A stretch of DNA of 12,040 nt from RGIG2206 sp045579085 (GTDB lineage: Bacteria; Bacillota; Clostridia; Oscillospirales; Acutalibacteraceae). Made by a program: the position numbers and the translations under genes. The DNA is taken from positions 1 through 12,040 of the forward strand of contig JAZNLO010000009.1 in assembly GCA_045579085.1 (NCBI GenBank). The letters are read 5' to 3'. Of this stretch, positions 6,525 to 12,040 are shown one piece after another; the stretch's first letter is position 1, and the number at the start of each line of letters is the position of its first letter. Under the pieces are notes generated by a model. The model made no database searches. It had not been told where the DNA came from and saw only the letters and a program-made list of their open reading frames with translations.

Positions 6525-7374
6525 TAAATCTAAGAAAATTTTAATAGTAGGATTAGGCTTGCTCGGCGGCAGCTACGGTATGGCACTTAAGCGTAAGGGC
6601 TACAGTGTATCTGCCATCACTTTAGAGCAAAGCTCTATAGACTATGCTATTGAGCATAATATAATCGACAACGGCACAACACAGGTTGATGCTGATTTGA
6701 TAAAATCTGCAGATTTGATTATATTTGCCTTGTATCCTCAAACCTTTCTTAAATGGATTAGGGAAAACGGCCATCTGATTAAATCGGGCACAATTGTAAC
6801 AGACGTAACAGGCGTTAAAGGTTGCATTGTAAACGAAATACAGTCGCTATTGCCTGAATCAGTTGAGTTTATTGCAGCACATCCTATGGCAGGTAGGGAG
6901 GTATGCGGAGTTGAAAACAGCGACGACAGCATATTTAAAGGCGCAAACTACATAGTTGTTCCAACTGAGAAGAACACGTTTTCAGCCATTGAACTGTGTA
7001 AAACACTCGGAGAAGAGCTGGGCTTTGCAGATGTATCTGTTTTGCCGCCTGAACGTCACGATGAGATGATTGCGTTCTTGTCACAGCTTACACACTGTAT
7101 AGCGATTTCGCTTATGTGCGCAAGCGACGACCCAAATCTCGAGCGATATACGGGTGACTCGTTTAGAGACCTCACTCGAATTGCAAACATTAATGATGAA
7201 ATGTGGAGCGAACTGTTCTTGGCAAACAGAGAAAACCTGCTGCGCCAGATGGACGCATATCAGTCTACTTTTGAAAGAATATATAACTGTGTTAAGAACG
7301 GAGACAGAGAAGAAATGCGCAGTATGATGCGTATATCCTCTGAAAGACGTAGAAATTTCGATAAAAAATCATAG
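6514..7374 (+). CDS. tyrA: Prephenate dehydrogenase
   Basis: TyrA oxidatively decarboxylates prephenate to 4-hydroxyphenylpyruvate, the Tyr branch. The 286-aa protein has an N-terminal Rossmann fold with GLGLLGGS (13-20) and a helical C-terminal dimerisation domain. Active-site residues are H123 in AHPMAG (122-127), H194 in QLTHCIA and R218 in FRDLTRIA (217-224). There is no ACT domain after residue about 280, unlike the longer B. subtilis TyrA, so Tyr feedback must act elsewhere or through the core. After beta-2 the usual acidic NAD-binding residue is not evident (ITLEQ). The start at ATG 6514 lies within the aroA 3' end with ribosome binding site GGAATGGA upstream. Confidence 0.95.
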   Translation: MKIDKSKKILIVGLGLLGGSYGMALKRKGYSVSAITLEQSSIDYAIEHNIIDNGTTQVDADLIKSADLIIFALYPQTFLKWIRENGHLIKSGTIVTDVTGVKGCIVNEIQSLLPESVEFIAAHPMAGREVCGVENSDDSIFKGANYIVVPTEKNTFSAIELCKTLGEELGFADVSVLPPERHDEMIAFLSQLTHCIAISLMCASDDPNLERYTGDSFRDLTRIANINDEMWSELFLANRENLLRQMDAYQSTFERIYNCVKNGDREEMRSMMRISSERRRNFDKKS

Positions 7375-7385
7375 GGTGATACATA

Positions 7386-8414
7386 ATGAACTTAAATTTC
7401 AACAGAAAGCTTCCTATTCCTAAGGATATCAAGCAGCAGTATCCTGTAAGCAAAGAAATGGTAGCAGTAAAAAACAATCGTGATAAGGCAATAAGAGAAG
7501 TTTTTGAAGGCAAATCCGATAAATTCATATTAATTATCGGACCGTGCTCAGCAGATAACTATACTTCTGTACTTGACTATATTTCACGCTTGCGCTTAGT
7601 TCAGGATAAGGTTAATGATAAAATAATCATTATACCAAGAATTTACACCAATAAGCCGCGCACCACAGGCGAGGGATATAAGGGTATGCTTCATCAGCCG
7701 AATCCCGATGAGAAGCCCGATATGCTAAAGGGAATTGTTGCAATACGTGATGTGCACGTGTCTGCGCTAAGAGATTATGGATTTACATGTGCTGACGAAA
7801 TGCTGTATCCTGAAAACCATCGCTATTTATCAGACCTTTTATCTTATGTTGCAGTTGGAGCGAGGTCTGTTGAAAATCAACAGCACAGGCTAACAGCAAG
7901 CGGACTTAATATCCCTGTTGGAATGAAAAATTCAACAAGCGGCGATTTATCCATAATGATGAATGCAATTAAAGCTGCACAGAGCAGCCACACCTTTATA
8001 TATAGAGGGTGGGAGGTTGAGAGTGGCGGTAACGCTTACGCTCACGCAATTTTGAGAGGTTATACAGATTTTGCAGGCAAACCTGTATCAAACTATCATT
8101 ATGAAGATTTAGTTAAGTTAAACGAGATGTATGCCGAGTCTTCGCTTGTAAATCCGTCTGTAATTGTTGATACAAACCACGCAAACTCAGGAAAGAAGTA
8201 TCTTGAGCAAATAAGAATTGCAAAGGAAGTTGTGCACAGCAGAAATGTTAATTCTGATGTAAGGAAGCTTGTTAAGGGATTGATGATTGAGAGCTATATT
8301 GAGGACGGAGCACAAGGCGTGGGTGAACACGTTTACGGCAAGTCCATAACAGACCCCTGCTTAGGATGGGAAAAGACTGAGAAGCTTATTTTGGAATTGG
8401 CAGAAAAGCTGTAG
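7386..8414 (+). CDS. aroF: 3-deoxy-7-phosphoheptulonate (DAHP) synthase, class I-alpha (AroF/G/H type)
   Basis: This enzyme condenses PEP and erythrose-4-phosphate, the entry step of the pathway. At 342 aa it aligns by eye with E. coli AroF/G/H. Motifs: IIGPCSADN (50-58) with metal ligand C54, PRIYTNKPRTTGEGYKG (84-100) with the PEP-binding KPRTT, GARSVENQQHR (158-168), KNSTSGDL (181-188), DTNHANS with H265, LMIESYIEDGAQ with E302, and ITDPCLGWEKTE with D323. The N-terminal extension (1-45) is where Phe or Tyr binds in the I-alpha enzymes, so feedback inhibition is plausible. Which paralogue letter applies cannot be told. ATG 7386 has an AGGGTGA ribosome binding site overlapping the tyrA stop; the gap is 11 nt. 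It is unusual to find the first pathway enzyme last in the operon. Confidence 0.93.
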   Translation: MNLNFNRKLPIPKDIKQQYPVSKEMVAVKNNRDKAIREVFEGKSDKFILIIGPCSADNYTSVLDYISRLRLVQDKVNDKIIIIPRIYTNKPRTTGEGYKGMLHQPNPDEKPDMLKGIVAIRDVHVSALRDYGFTCADEMLYPENHRYLSDLLSYVAVGARSVENQQHRLTASGLNIPVGMKNSTSGDLSIMMNAIKAAQSSHTFIYRGWEVESGGNAYAHAILRGYTDFAGKPVSNYHYEDLVKLNEMYAESSLVNPSVIVDTNHANSGKKYLEQIRIAKEVVHSRNVNSDVRKLVKGLMIESYIEDGAQGVGEHVYGKSITDPCLGWEKTEKLILELAEKL

Positions 8415-8454
8415 TTGGATTTTATAAAATTTGGTTGAAAAGGTGAGAATAGCA

Positions 8455-9939
8455 GTGATAAATAAACAAAGGACAAGTGGAATACTTATGCCGATTTCGT
8501 CACTACCCGGAGAAAACGGTATAGGCACATTAGGTAAATACGCTTATAAATTTGTTGATTACCTTAAAAAAGCAGGTCAGACATATTGGCAAATACTTCC
8601 CATTTGCCCGACCAGCTTTGCAGACTCACCCTACCAAAGCTTTTCAACCTTTGCGGGTAACCCATATTTTATCGACCTTGATGTTTTAACTGAAGAGGGT
8701 TATTTGTCAAAATCTGACTACGAGAATATAAATTGGAGCGGTAGCGAAACAAGCGTAGATTACGGCTTGCTATATATAGAGCGCCATAAGCTTTTCGAAA
8801 AGCTACTTGTAAATTTCAAAAACAACATTCCCGATGACTTTAATAAGTTTTGCCGGGATAACTCATTTTGGCTTGAGGACTTTGCGCTGTTTATGTCCAT
8901 TAAGGACTATAATGGCGGCAAATCATTCTATGAATGGGATAACGATATTTTTCGCAGAACACCTGATGCATTGAATGACTGGCAAAACAAATGCGATGAG
9001 CGTGTTTTGTACTACAAAATGCTTCAGTATTTTTTCTTTAGACAATGGGGCAAATTAAAGGAATATGCAAACTCTAACGGCATATTTATTATCGGAGATT
9101 TGCCGATATACGTGTCGTCTGACAGCGCTGATGTCTGGTCTGCACCTGAACAGTTTTGTTTAGATGAAGATATGAAGCCGATTGAGGTTGCGGGCTGTCC
9201 ACCCGATGCGTTTTCTGAAGATGGACAGCTTTGGGGTAACCCTGTATATAACTGGGATTATATGAAGTCAACAGGATATAAATGGTGGATTAAGCGTATA
9301 GAAATGAGTCTGAAGATATACGACGTGGTACGTATCGACCATTTTAGAGGCTTCGACTCATATTATTCCATCCCGTACGGCTCAGATAATGCAAAGCAAG
9401 GTGTGTGGAGAGATGGTCCTGGAATGCAGCTTTTTAACTGCGTTAAGGAATCGCTTGGTAACGTGCCCGTTATCGCAGAGGACTTGGGATACCTAACAGA
9501 TAGCGTAAGAAAACTGCTTAGCGATAGCGGCTATCCGGGTATGAAGGTCTTGCAGTTTGCCTTTGACCCAAGCGGAAGCAGTGTATATCTGCCTCATAAA
9601 TTCGATAAGAATTGCGTTGTTTACACCGGCACACACGATAACGATACTATCATAGGATGGATAAATAGCGCCGATAGAAGTCAGGTTGAGTTTGCAAGAA
9701 AGTACCTTTGTGTTGATGATGAAAGCAAGCTCGCTGTGCAGATGATGATTTCAGCCTTGTCAAGCGTTGCTGACACCTGTATTCTTACAATGCAGGACGT
9801 TATTGAGTTAGGCTCGGAAGCGAGAATGAACGTGCCGTCAACTGTTGGGCAAAACTGGAAATGGCGAGCAACTGAGAGCCAGATAACAGATAAGTCAGCC
9901 GAATTTTTATTGTATTACACAAAACTTTTCGGTAGATAA
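8455..9939 (+). CDS. malQ: 4-alpha-glucanotransferase (GH77 amylomaltase)
   Basis: This is a cytoplasmic disproportionating enzyme that transfers maltosyl/oligoglucosyl units during maltodextrin or glycogen metabolism. The 494-aa protein begins with RTSGILMPISSLPGENGIG (6-24), the usual amylomaltase N terminus. The GH77 catalytic triad is visible: nucleophile D295 in RIDHFRGF (293-300), acid/base E342 in IAEDLGYLT, and D395 in TGTHDND. The C terminus has NVPSTVGQNWKWR (459-471). I chose GTG 8455 because AAAGGTGAG (8438-8446) is correctly spaced and the N terminus then matches the family; a TTG at 8431 would add 8 residues without a ribosome binding site. It lies 40 nt after the DAHP synthase with no terminator seen between, so co-transcription is likely, although the pathway link is unclear. 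Confidence 0.95.
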   Translation: MINKQRTSGILMPISSLPGENGIGTLGKYAYKFVDYLKKAGQTYWQILPICPTSFADSPYQSFSTFAGNPYFIDLDVLTEEGYLSKSDYENINWSGSETSVDYGLLYIERHKLFEKLLVNFKNNIPDDFNKFCRDNSFWLEDFALFMSIKDYNGGKSFYEWDNDIFRRTPDALNDWQNKCDERVLYYKMLQYFFFRQWGKLKEYANSNGIFIIGDLPIYVSSDSADVWSAPEQFCLDEDMKPIEVAGCPPDAFSEDGQLWGNPVYNWDYMKSTGYKWWIKRIEMSLKIYDVVRIDHFRGFDSYYSIPYGSDNAKQGVWRDGPGMQLFNCVKESLGNVPVIAEDLGYLTDSVRKLLSDSGYPGMKVLQFAFDPSGSSVYLPHKFDKNCVVYTGTHDNDTIIGWINSADRSQVEFARKYLCVDDESKLAVQMMISALSSVADTCILTMQDVIELGSEARMNVPSTVGQNWKWRATESQITDKSAEFLLYYTKLFGR

Positions 9940-9950
9940 AATTTTAAAAC

Positions 9951-9980
9951 AAGAGCTTACAGAATGCTGTAAGCTCTTTT
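9951..9980 (+). terminator. Intrinsic terminator of the aromatic-malQ operon
   Basis: An 11-bp perfect stem, 9951-9961 with 9968-9978 (core AGAGCTTACA / TGTAAGCTCT), closes a 6-nt loop and runs into four T followed by further T-rich DNA. It starts 11 nt after the malQ stop. An A-rich stretch upstream means it might also work on the opposite strand. It separates the metabolic operon from the sporulation genes. Confidence 0.88.
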
Positions 9981-10037
9981 ACTTTGTTTTATAAAATGAA
10001 AATGTGTGGAAACAATAGCATAAAAGGGGAGACTTAA
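9981..10037 (+). promoter_or_regulatory. spoVA upstream region with ribosome binding site; promoter not resolved
   Basis: spoVA operons are normally read by the forespore sigma factor G. In this 57-nt gap I see AAAAGGGGAG (10022-10031), a strong ribosome binding site for spoVAC, but no convincing sigma-G pair of boxes. TGAAAA (9997-10002) and CATAAAA (10019-10025) are vaguely similar, but the spacing is short and the implied start would fall on the ribosome binding site. The promoter may lie nearer the terminator. Confidence 0.35.
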
Positions 10038-10484
10038 ATGAATATTACAAAAAAAGATTATGATAAAATGACTAAAAAGGCGTCACCGCCGTCACCAAAG
10101 ATAAAGAACAGCTTGTGTGCCTTCTTTTTCGGCGGGGCAGTATGCACGTTTGGACAGTTGCTGTTAAATGTTTATATGAATTTAGGCGCAGATAAAGACA
10201 CAGCTAAAACACTTGTATCAGTTACGCTTATATTTATAACGGCAGTGCTTACAGCATTTCACCTTTATGATAAATACGCGAAAGTTGCAGGAGCAGGTTC
10301 ACTTGTGCCGATAACAGGCTTTGCAAATGCGATGGTATCTCCATCTGTTGAGTTCAAGGCTGAGGGACAGATTTTGGGTATAGGTGTAAAAATGTTCACT
10401 GTTGCAGGCCCTGTTATTGTATACGGAACATTCGCAAGCGTAGTGTATGGCGTAGTGCTTTGGATAATATCAACATTTAAATAG
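10038..10484 (+). CDS. spoVAC: Stage V sporulation protein AC (SpoVAC)
   Basis: SpoVAC is a membrane protein of the SpoVA channel, which moves Ca-dipicolinic acid into the forespore and out of the germinating spore. The 148-aa length is normal. A charged N terminus (1-24) is followed by hydrophobic segments at about 27-47, 57-77 and 112-145. The family block GAGSLVPITGFANAMVSPS (85-103) and the stretch EFKAEGQILGIGVKMF (105-120) are highly characteristic. ATG 10038 follows AAAAGGGGAG by 6 nt. spoVAD begins 12 nt after its stop. Confidence 0.95.
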   Translation: MNITKKDYDKMTKKASPPSPKIKNSLCAFFFGGAVCTFGQLLLNVYMNLGADKDTAKTLVSVTLIFITAVLTAFHLYDKYAKVAGAGSLVPITGFANAMVSPSVEFKAEGQILGIGVKMFTVAGPVIVYGTFASVVYGVVLWIISTFK

Positions 10485-10496
10485 GGGGGAATATAA

Positions 10497-11234
10497 ATGC
10501 CTGAGAGAATCGGAAAATATACGGTAGCAACGCCGTCGCATCCCAAAATACTGTCATACGCAGCAGCGGTTGGTAAGAAGGAGGGCGACGGACCGCTCGG
10601 CGCACAATTTGATTATATAGCAGAGGATACAACGTTAGGTCAGCCGTCTTGGGAGAGAGCGGAGAGCCTGCTTCAAAAGACCGCAGTGCAGTTGGCATTG
10701 AAGAAGGGCTATCTTGAGCCTGATGATATCGACATAATGTATGCTGGCGACTTGCTCAATCAGTGTATAGGTTCAACCTTTGGATTAAAGGACTTTGGCA
10801 TCCCGTTCGTGGGACTGTTTGGAGCGTGTTCAACAATGGCTTTGTCGCTAATAAATGCGGCGCTTGCTGTTGATAGTCAGGCGGCAAATAAAGCGATTGC
10901 GGTAACGTCATCGCATTTTTGCTCGGCAGAACGTCAGTTCAGACAGCCGCTTGATTACGGCGGTCAGCGCACACCTACGTCTCAGTGGACAGTTACAGGC
11001 TCAGGCGCAGTTTGCGTGGGCAAAAGCGATGAGGACTGTGTGTATATTGAGGACTATATCATCGGTAAAACAGTTGATATGGGTATAACCGATGCGAATA
11101 ACATGGGCGCCGCAATGGCACCTGATGATGTTAAAATAAGACCATACCCAAGACACGAGGGTATGGTCTTTTTCTACACACAAATCCAGTATTTAAGGGG
11201 GTTTAGAGCACTTTTTAAGGATTTTCTAATGTAA
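10497..11234 (+). CDS. spoVAD: Stage V sporulation protein AD (SpoVAD), interrupted: 5' part plus foreign 36-residue tail
   Basis: SpoVAD is a soluble, thiolase-fold component of the SpoVA complex that binds dipicolinic acid. Residues 1-209 match the family: an N-terminal block, GDLLNQCIGSTFG (84-96), GLFGACSTM (106-114, C111 at the thiolase-like position), SSHFCSAERQFRQPLDYGGQRTPTSQW (two parts, 138-164) and the DANNMGAAMAP run ending at P209. SpoVAD is normally about 340 aa and continues after AMAP with an Ala-rich segment. Here the reading changes abruptly at about position 11124 to a 36-residue tail with no family similarity, stopping at 11232-11234. The tail overlaps a hairpin and is probably not functional coding. 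The ribosome binding site AGGGGGGA (10483-10490) is strong. About 130 C-terminal residues are missing, so the product is unlikely to work unless the gene is restored by excision of an inserted element. Confidence 0.88.
   Translation: MPERIGKYTVATPSHPKILSYAAAVGKKEGDGPLGAQFDYIAEDTTLGQPSWERAESLLQKTAVQLALKKGYLEPDDIDIMYAGDLLNQCIGSTFGLKDFGIPFVGLFGACSTMALSLINAALAVDSQAANKAIAVTSSHFCSAERQFRQPLDYGGQRTPTSQWTVTGSGAVCVGKSDEDCVYIEDYIIGKTVDMGITDANNMGAAMAPDDVKIRPYPRHEGMVFFYTQIQYLRGFRALFKDFLM
11138..11173 (+). terminator. Strong hairpin with T tract just inside the spoVAD junction
   Basis: AAGACCATACCC (11138-11149) pairs perfectly over 12 bp with GGGTATGGTCTT (11159-11170), with a 9-nt loop, followed by T to 11173. 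On the other strand the stem is followed by TTATTTT, so it may terminate in both directions. It starts about 15 nt after the break in spoVAD and falls inside the spurious tail of that reading frame. It would block read-through from spoVA transcription into the foreign DNA. Confidence 0.7.
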
Positions 11235-11262
11235 AAAAATATCGAAAAAACTGTTAATGAAA

Positions 11263-11279
11263 TCTACGCATAGAGTAGA
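11263..11279. repeat. Short inverted repeat upstream of the AbiEi-like gene
   Basis: TCTAC (11263-11267) and GTAGA (11275-11279) form 5-bp inverted arms separated by 7 nt, about 27 nt before the start codon. AbiEi antitoxins are known to repress their own promoter by binding inverted repeats, so an operator is possible. The arms are short and chance is a real alternative. The rest of 11174-11290 shows only A/T-rich DNA without a clear promoter. Confidence 0.25.
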
Positions 11280-11305
11280 AACTATTATAAAAAGGGGGAA
11301 GAATT

Positions 11306-11926
11306 TTGACCTTATATGAATCATTATTAAATTGCTTTGGCTATAATGAGCCATTCAAAACGAGTGACATTAAATTTGAAGATTACTCAAAAGAGAAAAT
11401 ATGTATGGAGATGACCAAACTTTGTAAGGAAGAAAAAGTAGTAAGATTTGAAACTGGAATATATTATATCCCAAAAACAAATAAGTTTGGTACAGTTATT
11501 TTTAACCAATCAAAGATAGTCGAGAAAAAATACATAAAAGACGGTGAGCAAATATTTGGTTATTATTCGGGTGCTGAACTAGAATACAGATTAAGGTTGA
11601 CCAAGGTTAAACCGAATACTATCGTAATTTATACGAATGGTGAAACAACTAGAATGCGTCGAGTAATGGTTGGCAGTCAGAGAATTATACTACGCAAACC
11701 AAGAACTAAAATTGACAAGTTTAACGCATCTATTCTATGCTTCTTGGAACTGATGAACGGTATCGAAATTGAGACCCTTGACGAGTATAAGCGAAAACTT
11801 ATCATCGACTATATCACAGAAAATCGAATAACCCAAAAGCAAATCACCAAATACATACCGTATTTCCCTGATAAAACCTGCCGAAATTTAATCGAAAGTG
11901 AGGTAATCTACCGTGTCCCGCAGTAA
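11306..11926 (+). CDS. AbiEi antitoxin-like / DUF6088 family regulator
   Basis: The 206-aa protein resembles the DUF6088 family, related to the AbiEi antitoxin of type IV toxin-antitoxin and abortive-infection systems. Residues 1-57 look like a winged helix-turn-helix: FGYNEPFKTSDI (11-22), a recognition-helix region SKEKICMEMTKLCKEEKVVRF (two parts, 28-48) and the wing TGIYYIP (50-56). Then come IVEKKYIKDG (71-80), GYYSG (85-89), PNTIVIYTN (103-111), a basic stretch RMRRV and VGSQRIILRKPR (122-133), all typical of this family. The start is TTG 11306, supported by AAAGGGGGAA (11291-11300). In abiE systems the AbiEii nucleotidyltransferase toxin follows directly; here the next frame is a hydrophobic ORF instead, so it may act alone or with a partner beyond the window. 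Composition is more A/T-rich than upstream genes. Confidence 0.75.
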   Translation: MTLYESLLNCFGYNEPFKTSDIKFEDYSKEKICMEMTKLCKEEKVVRFETGIYYIPKTNKFGTVIFNQSKIVEKKYIKDGEQIFGYYSGAELEYRLRLTKVKPNTIVIYTNGETTRMRRVMVGSQRIILRKPRTKIDKFNASILCFLELMNGIEIETLDEYKRKLIIDYITENRITQKQITKYIPYFPDKTCRNLIESEVIYRVPQ

Positions 11927-12040
11927 TAGTTGTATGGTTTGTACATATCTAATCGAACTTGTAGCAGGAATAATGACCGGTTATATATTTATCTATCTAG
12001 ACGATGCCATCGTGATGAGATTTGCACTTTCAATGTTGTA
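11913..12040 (+). CDS. Start of a hydrophobic ORF running off the window
   Basis: A frame opens at GTG 11913, overlapping the end of the AbiEi-like gene by 14 bp, with AAGTGAGG about 10 nt upstream as a possible ribosome binding site. It stays open to the window end (42 full codons). Residues 10-29 (CTYLIELVAGIMTGYIFIYL) look like a membrane segment. I recognise no family. It shows none of the AbiEii nucleotidyltransferase motifs, although only its first residues are visible. It could be a genuine translationally coupled gene or a chance frame. Confidence 0.35.
   Translation, partial: MSRSNSCMVCTYLIELVAGIMTGYIFIYLDDAIVMRFALSML

Larger units (their letters stand above)
11124..12040. mobile_element. 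Putative left end of an inserted element in spoVAD (right end outside the window)
   Basis: SpoVAD homology ends between codons 209 and 210 (position 11123/11124). What follows shows none of the expected spoVAD 3' half or spoVAE. It holds a strong hairpin, a gap of about 120 nt, and a DUF6088/AbiEi-type gene common on mobile elements, with visibly more A/T-rich codon use than the aro or spoVA genes. No integrase, transposase or terminal inverted repeat is visible, so the class of element cannot be given. A chimeric assembly or an old deletion would produce the same picture. Confidence 0.5.

Noticed and set aside
8431..8454. TTG start for malQ at 8431
   Set aside because: The AAAGGTGAG ribosome binding site lies downstream of this TTG and is spaced correctly for GTG 8455, which also gives the usual amylomaltase N terminus.
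9997..10025. Sigma-G promoter for spoVAC
   Set aside because: The boxes are poor, the spacing is about 16 nt rather than 17-18, and the transcription start would fall on or after the ribosome binding site.
11124..11234. The 36-residue C-terminal tail of the SpoVAD frame as a real novel domain
   Set aside because: It covers a perfect terminator-type hairpin, has no visible domain features and begins exactly where family similarity stops. It is read-through into inserted DNA.
11283..11288. TATTAT as -10 box of the AbiEi-like gene
   Set aside because: The start of transcription would fall within the ribosome binding site at 11291-11298, and no -35 box lies at a proper distance.

Overview
The window looks like chromosomal DNA from a spore-forming, anaerobic-type Firmicute of the class Clostridia, probably of the Ruminococcaceae/Oscillospiraceae kind. 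The support is moderate-to-low GC with A/T-rich intergenic DNA, strong purine-rich ribosome binding sites, spoVAC and spoVAD, and clostridial-style versions of the aromatic enzymes. All recognised genes are on the + strand.

Layout: positions 2-160 hold the last 52 codons of an upstream gene that I cannot name firmly. Positions 161-437 are regulatory: an extended -10 promoter, a 23-codon leader ORF rich in Phe and Tyr codons, and a terminator hairpin with a competing antiterminator pairing. This is a classical translation-coupled attenuator. Positions 438-8414 form a tight operon: pheA, aroB, aroC, an aroE-aroK fusion, aroQ, aroA, tyrA and a class I-alpha DAHP synthase. Gene borders overlap by 4-20 bp or are separated by at most 17 nt. 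The set encodes every shikimate-pathway step from DAHP synthesis to chorismate, plus chorismate mutase/prephenate dehydratase and prephenate dehydrogenase. Only the final aminotransferase and the Trp branch are absent, which fits a leader that senses Phe and Tyr but has no Trp codons. malQ (4-alpha-glucanotransferase) follows after 40 nt and is closed by a strong intrinsic terminator at 9951-9980.

Positions 10038-11123 begin a sporulation operon, spoVAC-spoVAD, for calcium-dipicolinate channel proteins. spoVAD is cut at about residue 209 of the roughly 340 usual for the family. From about position 11124 the sequence is foreign: a 12-bp perfect hairpin with a T tract, then an AbiEi/DUF6088-type regulator gene of more A/T-rich composition, then a hydrophobic ORF running off the window. 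I infer the left end of a mobile element inside spoVAD. It could be a sporulation-gene intervening element, but neither the right end nor a recombinase is visible, and a chimeric assembly is not excluded.

The two observations I consider most worth checking are the Phe/Tyr leader-peptide attenuator in front of the whole aromatic operon and the interruption of spoVAD.
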